35,416 nucleotides of DNA. It comes from a bacterium (GTDB lineage Bacteria; Spirochaetota; JAHITG01). Position numbers and translations under genes: made by a program. Positions 28,499 through 35,416 of the stretch are shown here, in pieces. Location of the stretch: NCBI GenBank assembly GCA_028711675.1, contig JAQTRT010000003.1:1-35416 (forward strand), written 5' to 3'. A model generated the notes under the pieces. The model was not told the DNA's origin and did no database searches. It saw nothing but the letters and a program-made list of their open reading frames with translations. Position 1 is the first letter of the stretch. Every line of letters starts with the position of its first letter.

Positions 28499-29423
28499 AT
28501 AAGATCAGATTGGGGTGTTCCGCGATCTTCTCGGAAAAATCTTCCCACTCCTTCATCGTTTTCTCGATCTTCCGGTAATATTCCTCACTAAAAATAAGCT
28601 TGCCTGTTATGTTTTTCTCTCCGGTAATGGATTCAGTCTCATATTTCAGGTTCTGGCTGATCAGGATCACGTTCTCCAGGGATAAGTTCAGGCTGCTGAG
28701 GTCCTTATCAAGTTCCTTGAGGCCGAGAAACAGTTCATTCATATCGTTCTTATCAATAGAACGGATGTTAACCTTTAACCGGTCGATAAATCCTTTAAAA
28801 TCCTTTACCCTGGCCAGCGCCACTTCTGTGTTCTCTTTAAAAGACGTGATGTCTCCCATAGTACCGGGTCTTTTATCGCGGATGGTATCCAGATAATGCC
28901 TTAAACCCTGGTTGATATTGTTCATCAGCTCCTGAAAAGCGGGTATCTTGACGTCCTTGGCATAGATGGTCTTCTGGGTCAGTTTAGCCAGACTGATCTG
29001 GAATATCTCCAGACTTAAAGCATCATTCCCCATCAGGCTCGTGCCGGAAGCGATAAAACCGCCGGAATTCTCGTTCTGGTCCAGTTCAACGAACTTTTCC
29101 CCCATCATGCCCACGGTAAAGATACTGATGTCCGCTCTTTCCCTTACCTTGAAATCCTCCATAATGTTCAGGAGGACCATGATCTTATTCCCTGACCGGT
29201 ATATCTTTTTCACATACCCGATCCTCACTCCGCCGATGAACTTCACATCCGCCCCTTTTTTTAAATCAGCCACAAAATTGAACTGGACAGGTATCGGATA
29301 ATACTTGACCAGAACGAATTCCCGGATGATAAAGACCGTGGAAAGAGTCAGGAGCAGGATCAGAGTGAAAAAAATGATCCCGATCTTGTGCAATGTTTCC
29401 CTGCTGATCTCTTTTTCCTGCAT
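28491..29423 (-). CDS. MCE-domain (MlaD-like) protein
   Basis: 310 aa; N-terminal TM; VQFNFVADLKKGADVKFIGGVRIGYVKKI...GMMGEKFVELD MCE domain; long helical C-terminus. Confidence 0.85.
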   Translation of the reverse strand: MQEKEISRETLHKIGIIFFTLILLLTLSTVFIIREFVLVKYYPIPVQFNFVADLKKGADVKFIGGVRIGYVKKIYRSGNKIMVLLNIMEDFKVRERADISIFTVGMMGEKFVELDQNENSGGFIASGTSLMGNDALSLEIFQISLAKLTQKTIYAKDVKIPAFQELMNNINQGLRHYLDTIRDKRPGTMGDITSFKENTEVALARVKDFKGFIDRLKVNIRSIDKNDMNELFLGLKELDKDLSSLNLSLENVILISQNLKYETESITGEKNITGKLIFSEEYYRKIEKTMKEWEDFSEKIAEHPNLILSK

Positions 29424-29429
29424 AAATGT

Positions 29430-29457
29430 AAAATATACTAATTATCTTCTTTGTCAA
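29430..29457 (-). promoter_or_regulatory. Possible sigma70-type promoter for the MCE gene
   Basis: Minus strand TTGACA (29457-29452), 16-nt spacer, TATTTT (29435-29430). Confidence 0.45.
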
Positions 29458-29484
29458 ATTAATATTACCCCGGGAAAGGCCTAA

Positions 29485-29520
29485 AAATAAAAAGCCGCTG
29501 TAGGGGAATACAGCGGCTTT
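29485..29520 (-). terminator. Rho-independent terminator
   Basis: Minus strand AAAGCCGCTGTA-TTCCCC-TACAGCGGCTTT (12-bp perfect stem) followed by TTATTTTTA; downstream of the MshEN gene. Confidence 0.88.
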
Positions 29521-29614
29521 AAGAAGTAATCAATCATTGTAAGGAGGAGTCTTTACTTTGTTCTCTCCCTTATCATATTTATCGTCACTAATTTAAAATT
29601 TCTTTAACTCTTTT

Positions 29615-30430
29615 TTAAGGAAATTTCAACAGGATATTCTCCCCGGCCTGTGTGGGGAAAACAAGGACCCGGATCATGAATTCCCTGTTGCTGATATTTT
29701 TTCTGAAAATCCCCTCGGAAAATTCCTTGGAATGCAGGGGAAGCTTGGCCAGGCTCTTGATATTGGCGGCAATATGCTTATAGTACTGGTCCTGGACCGG
29801 CCTGCTCTTGATGACGGAACTAGTCGTAAGAAAAAGGATGGTGAACCGGTTCTCGAAATATTCCAGGTGTATCTCGCGGGCAGACATATTATACGCCTGA
29901 TTAAAGAGCATATCCAGCATCTTGGCCGCGGATATCTTATAATTATGGTATTCTTCTTCCTTATCCTGATTATCCTCCCAGTCATATTCCCGTTTACCGA
30001 AGCAGACATGGATCGCGTCCAGAATGGACTTTTCCGGGCTAAGAACGACCTCGATGCTGTAATCCGTTGTGAACTTGATCTGGTCCACAAAAGAAAGATC
30101 ATACGGATTGGTAGCCGCAACGGTCAGGCGGTTCTCGTTCAGGAGAATGGGGATGAGCCTGTACTTTCTGCAGATGGTTTCCGGGATAAGCTTGACGATA
30201 AGGGGATTTAACATCTGGATGTTCACTTTAACAGCGGGGATACCGAACTGCCTTTCCAGGATCCTGATCAGATCATCTTCAGTGATATATCCCAGGTTAA
30301 TGAGGGTATGCCCCAGCCGGTCCCCGGTCTTTCTCTGTTCCTCAAGGGCATTGAGGAGCTGTTCATTGCTTATTTTCTTTTCATTGATTAACAGTTGACC
30401 CAGCGGAATCTCTACTTTCTTTGGTTCCAT
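29615..30430 (-). CDS. MshEN-domain protein with degenerate GspE/PilB-like C-terminus, no ATPase core
   Basis: 271 aa; two 24-residue MshEN motifs PLGQLLINEKKISNEQLLNALEEQ + RKTGD + RLGHTLINLGYITEDDLIRILERQ; C-terminus resembles the GspE N2 region (AREIHLEYFENRFTI...FPTQAGENILLKF) then stops before Walker A. Confidence 0.85.
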   Translation of the reverse strand: MEPKKVEIPLGQLLINEKKISNEQLLNALEEQRKTGDRLGHTLINLGYITEDDLIRILERQFGIPAVKVNIQMLNPLIVKLIPETICRKYRLIPILLNENRLTVAATNPYDLSFVDQIKFTTDYSIEVVLSPEKSILDAIHVCFGKREYDWEDNQDKEEEYHNYKISAAKMLDMLFNQAYNMSAREIHLEYFENRFTILFLTTSSVIKSRPVQDQYYKHIAANIKSLAKLPLHSKEFSEGIFRKNISNREFMIRVLVFPTQAGENILLKFP

Positions 30431-30494
30431 AGTTATTTAACCGCGTTTGTTCAGAATAGCGCTTAAGGGAAACCGATCAGCTGTCTTGGGATTT

Positions 30495-30815
30495 TTAAGA
30501 TAAATCCTTATAAAATCTGAAGTATTGCCCTATCTTGGTAGCGGTAAAAACATCCAGCACGTCCTTGGATATGGAAAGGATACCCATTTCACCGCTGGCT
30601 TTATTGAGACGCTTGACCGCATCGATGAGAACCCCCAGGCCGGAACTGTCAATATAGACCACGTTCTTAAAATCGATCAGTATCTTCTTTTCGTTCTTGC
30701 CGATCAGGTCGTTAAGCACTGTCTTCAAGTCACCCACGTTATTGAACTCTATCTCGGAATTGGGCTCCGTGAAGCGGACGATGGAATAATCTTTTAATTT
30801 TTCAACTACAATCAT
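30495..30815 (-). CDS. STAS-domain anti-sigma factor antagonist
   Basis: 106 aa; ILIDFKNVVYIDSSGLGVLIDAVKRL is the canonical STAS phosphorylation site region. Confidence 0.93.
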   Translation of the reverse strand: MIVVEKLKDYSIVRFTEPNSEIEFNNVGDLKTVLNDLIGKNEKKILIDFKNVVYIDSSGLGVLIDAVKRLNKASGEMGILSISKDVLDVFTATKIGQYFRFYKDLS

Positions 30816-30827
30816 GGTCTTGGTCTT

Positions 30828-31370
30828 TTATTTATCGTTTAATTCATTGGCGGAATAAAATTTCATACAAGCCACCTTGTTCTTCTTCTCATTATAATAC
30901 ATGCCGCCGTTCCAGAACTCAACGGCCGCGAAGAGGGAATTCCCGCCGTCCATATCAGAACTGTCCTCTGTCCGGTACGATATATAATTAAGCATTTCCT
31001 CGAAATTATTGCACATGAAGCATTCGGTGCGTTTAGCGTTGAACTCGTTCCAGTGGTCCAGGTTTTTGAATCCCTCTCCCTCGTCCTCCACGATGATACG
31101 GGCGAATTTTTTTTCGCTATTGAATTCCCACCATACTTTTATCTTCTTTTCCGGATCCTTCCTGTTTCCGTGAACAATGGCATTTTTTATGATCTCGCTG
31201 ATCTGCTGTTCCAATAAATTCCTCATTTTTAAATTATCCGGCGCTTCGAACACGATGATGGTGGCAAAGTTTCTAATCTGATTGAATTTACTGGGAAAAA
31301 CGCGGGATTTGGTATTGGCCGTATTGAAATACGGGCTATTCTCATCAACGATTAGCTTTTTTGCCGGCAT
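30828..31370 (-). CDS. RsbW-like HATPase (anti-sigma regulatory kinase family)
   Basis: 180 aa; N box EQQISEIIKNAIVHGNRKDPEKKIKV, G1 IIVEDEGEGFKN, divergent G2 GGNSLFAAVEFW. Confidence 0.85.
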   Translation of the reverse strand: MPAKKLIVDENSPYFNTANTKSRVFPSKFNQIRNFATIIVFEAPDNLKMRNLLEQQISEIIKNAIVHGNRKDPEKKIKVWWEFNSEKKFARIIVEDEGEGFKNLDHWNEFNAKRTECFMCNNFEEMLNYISYRTEDSSDMDGGNSLFAAVEFWNGGMYYNEKKNKVACMKFYSANELNDK

Positions 31371-31396
31371 AATCCTTCCTTTTATGAACCGCTTAT

Positions 31397-31424
31397 ATAA
31401 TAAATTAATTTAATAAAATGTCAA
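31397..31424 (-). promoter_or_regulatory. Sigma70-type promoter for the HATPase-STAS-MshEN operon
   Basis: Minus strand TTGACA (31424-31419), 16-nt spacer, TATTAT (31402-31397). Confidence 0.65.
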
Positions 31425-31452
31425 CAAGTTTTTATAAAACTTTAAAAAAAAT

Positions 31453-31480
31453 TTGACCCGTTAATAATATTTAATATACT
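31453..31480 (+). promoter_or_regulatory. Sigma70-type promoter for the molybdenum hydroxylase operon
   Basis: TTGACC (31453-31458), 16-nt spacer, TATACT (31475-31480). Confidence 0.6.
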
Positions 31481-31517
31481 TTACTCAAATCCGGTCCGCC
31501 TTATAAGGAGTATACCT

Positions 31518-32369
31518 ATGCTCACTAACATTAAGTACTACTCATGCCCTCAGAGCATAAATGAAGCGGTCAGGGAACTGACCAAAGGCAGGGGCCGGTA
31601 CTCCATCCTGGCCGGCGGCACGTCATCCCTGATCCATACCCATCCCCGCTGCCTTGGTTTTGTGAGCTTAAAGGACCTCGGCCTGGGATACATACGGCAA
31701 GCAAAGGGAATGCTCCGGATCGGGGCTATGACGCGGATCCAGGAGATCCTTGAGGATAAAAGGGCAGGAAGATTGGCCGGCGGTTTGTTATACAAAGCTT
31801 GTTCCTGCCTGGGATCGACATTGAACCGGAGCCTCATCACAGCAGGAGGGAACATGACCCAGATCTTCCGCTGGAGCGATTTTCCAGTGGCTCTCCTTGT
31901 TCTGGACACGAAAATAACGGTTGCCGGGCCGTCACGGATGACGGTTCCGCTCATTGACCTCCTCAAGAAACATCCTAAAACAAAATTAAAATACAATCAG
32001 ATCATAACAGAGATCGGGATCCGAGATCCCGGGAAAGGATACAGGAGCGAATTCATAAAATTCTCCAGGACCAATTTTGACCTGGCTATCCTCAGTATAG
32101 CTGTCCTGGCCTGTGTGAACCAGGGCCGATGCACAGATATCCGTATCGCATACGGCGCTGTCCAGCCCCTCTGTTTCAGAGCTTATGGACTGGAAGAACT
32201 GATCAAAGGCCAAAGGATCAGCGAAGAATTAATCCAAAAAGCCGGTGAGGAAAGCACCCGGCTTATATCCTGCTCCAGAGACCTGCGGGTCAGCCCCGAA
32301 TACCAGAGGTCCCTGCTGAAAACATTGACCTTACGGGCTTTAAAAAAGGTCCTGCTGAACCCTAAATGA
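31518..32369 (+). CDS. FAD-binding subunit of a xanthine dehydrogenase-family molybdenum hydroxylase
   Basis: 283 aa; YSILAGGTSSLIH, LRIGAMTRIQEIL, LGSTLNRSLITAGGNM; SD aaggag upstream. Confidence 0.9.
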   Translation: MLTNIKYYSCPQSINEAVRELTKGRGRYSILAGGTSSLIHTHPRCLGFVSLKDLGLGYIRQAKGMLRIGAMTRIQEILEDKRAGRLAGGLLYKACSCLGSTLNRSLITAGGNMTQIFRWSDFPVALLVLDTKITVAGPSRMTVPLIDLLKKHPKTKLKYNQIITEIGIRDPGKGYRSEFIKFSRTNFDLAILSIAVLACVNQGRCTDIRIAYGAVQPLCFRAYGLEELIKGQRISEELIQKAGEESTRLISCSRDLRVSPEYQRSLLKTLTLRALKKVLLNPK

Positions 32370-32503
32370 ATTTTTATGAAATATTCCTGGTATCCATGGG
32401 TTCCCGCTGATTCCAACAGGATTTCCGATCATGTCTGTACTGTTGAATACGGCAGATACCGGCAAAGGCCGATGCCCGACTCGGGCCATAAGGAGGCTTT
32501 TTC

Positions 32504-32968
32504 ATGCATATCCATCTGACAATCAACGGCCAGAAAAAAAGGATAGAAGTACGGCCCGGCGATATCTTGCTTGATGTCCTGAGAAAGGAAGGGTATCAAA
32601 GCATTAAAAAAGGATGCGGTCTGGGGGAATGCGGGGCCTGCGCTGTCCTTCTCGATAACAGGCCTGTTAATTCCTGTCTGGTCCTGGCAGCTGATGCGGA
32701 CGGATCAGAAATCACGACTGCAGAAGGCCTGGGAACACCGGATAAACCTCATTTCCTTCAGGAAGCCTTTGTGAAAGCCGGGGCTGTACAGTGCGGATAC
32801 TGCACACCAGGTATGATCATTTCCGCCAAAGCCCTCCTGGACAGGAATCCCCGGCCTTCAACCGAAGAGATAAAAAAAGGCCTGGACGGTAATTACTGCC
32901 GTTGCACAGGATATGTGAAGATCATAGATGCTGTCCGACAGGCGGCCCTTAAATTAAAACGTTCATAG
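32504..32968 (+). CDS. (2Fe-2S)-binding subunit of a xanthine dehydrogenase-family enzyme
   Basis: 154 aa; KKGCGLGECGACAVLLD and CGYCTPGMIISAKALLDRNPRPSTEEIKKGLDGNYCRCTGY; SD aaggagg upstream. Confidence 0.97.
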   Translation: MHIHLTINGQKKRIEVRPGDILLDVLRKEGYQSIKKGCGLGECGACAVLLDNRPVNSCLVLAADADGSEITTAEGLGTPDKPHFLQEAFVKAGAVQCGYCTPGMIISAKALLDRNPRPSTEEIKKGLDGNYCRCTGYVKIIDAVRQAALKLKRS

Positions 32969-33060
32969 TTTCTGGTTCATGGTTCAGGGATAGGGAAAAG
33001 ATCCTGAAATGACGGCCATGAACGATAAACCATGGACAAAGAGAAGCGAGGATATCCATC

Positions 33061-35379
33061 ATGGAATTAAAATATGTCGGCCGGTCCTGCGATAAGATCG
33101 ATGGTTTGGGACTGGCAGCGGGAAAAGCAGAATTCACCGATGATATCTATCTGCCTGACCTGCTTTATGCCAGGATACTGGGTTCACCCCATGCCCATGC
33201 CGAGATCCTGGAGATCGATCCGTCAGATGCCGTAAAATTGACCGGTGTAAAAGCTGTTCTCACCTACAAGGACCTTCCCCGGATACCCCATACCACGGCC
33301 GGCCAGGGTTATCCTGAGCCATCCCCCTATGACACATTCACACTGGATAAAAAAGTACGGTTCGCGGGTGACCGTGTCGCGGCAGTAGCTGCTGTGGACG
33401 CAGAGACGGCGGAAAGGGCCCTTGAACTGATAAAAGTAAAATATAAAATACTTCCTGCTCTCCTGGATATGCGGAAAGCACATGAGCCCGGTTCCCCGGT
33501 CATTCACGATGAACCGGAAGCCCATACCATCATCCCCCTGAAATACAAACCTGAACAGAACATTGCCACTGAAGTAGATGCCTCGGCAGGAGACATGGAG
33601 AAAGGGTTCCGGGAAGCTGATTTCATCCTGGACCATGAATACTCGGCGCATTACGCCTCCCACTGCGCAAATGAGACCCATATCGTTATCACATACCTTG
33701 ACTCCAACAACCGCTTGATTATCCGTTCCAGCACACAGGTCCCTTTTCATGTACGCAGGATCGTGGCGGACAGGCTTCAGGTCCCGGTCTCCCGCATCAG
33801 GGTCATCAAACCCCGTATCGGAGGCGGATTCGGCGGCAAGCAGGAGGTGCTCATCGAGGATATCTGCAGCGCCCTGACATTAAAGACAGGCAAGCCTGTC
33901 AAGCTGCAGTACACAAGGGAAGAGGAATTCATCGCTTCCCGCACAAGGCATCCTCAGATCGTTAAATTAAAAACAGGCGTTAAAAAGGACGGAACGCTGA
34001 CAGCCATGGACATGCAGGTTCTCATGAACACAGGCGCGTACGGAAGCCATTGTCTGACCGTTGCCTGCAACACAGGAAGCAAAGTGCTGCCCTTATTGCG
34101 CTGTGAGAACATCCATTTCAAGGCTACATCCGTTTATACCAACCTGCCGGTCGGCGGGGCTTACCGGGGATACGGCGCAACCCAGGGATATATCGCCCTG
34201 GGCATACAAACGGACGAGATGGCGGAAAAGACCGGGATGGATATCACGGAGTTCTATAAAAAGAACCATATCCGGATCAATGAGACATCCCCGGTCTTCA
34301 AGGCCCTCGGCGAGGGACGGGAAGGCGTTCTGCAGAACATAGAAAGCTGCGGTCTGGATGAATGTATCGATGCCGGGATAAAGGAAAGCGACTGGTTTAA
34401 AAAGAAAAAACAGTATCAGGACCAGAAAGGGACTGTGAAACGGGGAATGGGCATGGTGGCCCTGATGCAGGGGTCCAGCATCCCGGATATCGATATGGGC
34501 GCGGCCAGTATAAAAATGAACGAGGATGGTTCGTTCAATCTGCTCGTGGGCGCCACGGACCTGGGGACAGGCTCGGATACCATCCTGGCCCAGATCGTAG
34601 CGGAAGTGCTTGATGTACCCGTAGAAAAGGTACTCGTTTATTCCTCTGACACGGACCTGACGCCTTTTGATGTAGGGGCTTATGCTTCTTCCACAACGTA
34701 TCTGTCCGGCCAGGCCGTTAAAAAAACAGCAGAAGATATCAGGGAGCAGATTCTGGACACAGCATCAGAAATGCTGGGCCGGGACAAACAGGACCTTGAT
34801 ACGTCCGCCGGCGCTGTCATTGACAGGAGCAGCGGCCGGAAAACAACCTACCAGGAGATCGCCCTGCATTCCCTGTATGAAAGGAACCAGCACCAGATCG
34901 CCTCCATCAAGTCCCATATCACGCATAAATCCCCGCCCCCTTTTGCCGCTCATTTTGCCGAAGTGGAAGTGGACACAGAGACAGGTAAGGTGACGGTATT
35001 GAAATATGTGGCAGCCGTAGAATGCGGGAAAGCCATCAATCCTCTTCTGGCAGAAGGACAGACAGAAGGAGCCGTAGTCAACGGCATCAGCTATGCTCTT
35101 ACTGAAGAATACCTGTTCGACAATCAGGGCCGGATGCTCAATCCCAACTTCGCTAATTATAAGCTTTATTTCACAAAAGACCTGCCTGAGATAAAGACCA
35201 TCCTGATCGAAGGCCATCCGGAACCCACCGGTCCTTACGGAGCCAAGAGCGTCTCCGAGATATCCATCAACGGCCCCATCCCCGCCATCTCCAACGCTCT
35301 GTATCAAGCCCTGGGTGTCCGCCTTCGTCATCCGCCGTTCACACCGGAAAAAATATTAAAGGCCCTGGGCAGGATATAG
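33061..35379 (+). CDS. Molybdopterin-binding subunit of a xanthine dehydrogenase-family enzyme
   Basis: 772 aa; RIGGGFGGKQE, VGGAYRGYGATQGY, VGATDLGTGSDTILAQIVAEVL, GPYGAKSVSEISINGPIPAISNAL. Confidence 0.95.
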   Translation: MELKYVGRSCDKIDGLGLAAGKAEFTDDIYLPDLLYARILGSPHAHAEILEIDPSDAVKLTGVKAVLTYKDLPRIPHTTAGQGYPEPSPYDTFTLDKKVRFAGDRVAAVAAVDAETAERALELIKVKYKILPALLDMRKAHEPGSPVIHDEPEAHTIIPLKYKPEQNIATEVDASAGDMEKGFREADFILDHEYSAHYASHCANETHIVITYLDSNNRLIIRSSTQVPFHVRRIVADRLQVPVSRIRVIKPRIGGGFGGKQEVLIEDICSALTLKTGKPVKLQYTREEEFIASRTRHPQIVKLKTGVKKDGTLTAMDMQVLMNTGAYGSHCLTVACNTGSKVLPLLRCENIHFKATSVYTNLPVGGAYRGYGATQGYIALGIQTDEMAEKTGMDITEFYKKNHIRINETSPVFKALGEGREGVLQNIESCGLDECIDAGIKESDWFKKKKQYQDQKGTVKRGMGMVALMQGSSIPDIDMGAASIKMNEDGSFNLLVGATDLGTGSDTILAQIVAEVLDVPVEKVLVYSSDTDLTPFDVGAYASSTTYLSGQAVKKTAEDIREQILDTASEMLGRDKQDLDTSAGAVIDRSSGRKTTYQEIALHSLYERNQHQIASIKSHITHKSPPPFAAHFAEVEVDTETGKVTVLKYVAAVECGKAINPLLAEGQTEGAVVNGISYALTEEYLFDNQGRMLNPNFANYKLYFTKDLPEIKTILIEGHPEPTGPYGAKSVSEISINGPIPAISNALYQALGVRLRHPPFTPEKILKALGRI

Positions 35380-35416
35380 GAAAGGACATAAAGGCTATAA
35401 AGGTTTTAAAGGGAAG
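35380..35416. repeat. Period-9 AAAGGNNNN array (copy E), cut by window edge
   Basis: aggaaaggacataaaggctataaaggttttaaagggaag: AAAGG ACAT AAAGG CTAT AAAGG TTTT AAAGG. Confidence 0.7.

Noticed and set aside
34765-35331. 188-aa minus-strand ORF inside the Mo subunit gene
   Set aside because: Antisense to a strongly conserved coding region.

Overview
This window looks like a bacterial chromosome segment from a diderm (outer-membrane) organism; I cannot fix the taxon. It carries: coaD-pta-ndk (ndk cut by the window edge); an alpha-2-macroglobulin-like secreted protein with no visible thioester motif; a CCA-adding-type tRNA nucleotidyltransferase; a UPF0182 membrane protein; two CAU-anticodon tRNAs; eno-ftsB; a long minus-strand block of lipoproteins, TPR proteins and outer-membrane barrels (CsgG-like, TPR-PQQ, PorV-like); fabD; a plus-strand barrel/lipoprotein/TPR operon; rpmB; a solo MCE (MlaD-like) protein; a minus-strand HATPase-STAS-MshEN operon; and a three-subunit xanthine-dehydrogenase-type molybdenum hydroxylase operon. 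No CRISPR array, transposase or phage genes were recognised. The most interesting points are: (1) the HATPase-STAS-MshEN operon, in which a GspE/PilB-like protein has a textbook two-motif c-di-GMP-binding MshEN domain but no ATPase core, suggesting c-di-GMP input to a partner-switching module; (2) degenerate period-9 AAAGGNNNN/CCTTTNNNN repeats in five intergenic regions, several arranged as opposed arms; (3) an in-frame amber codon directly after the signal peptide of an outer-membrane protein gene; (4) a consensus promoter firing directly into a terminator-like hairpin upstream of a lipoprotein gene; (5) a MITE-like palindrome carrying a bidirectional terminator-like hairpin. All calls are from reading the sequence only; no searches were run.
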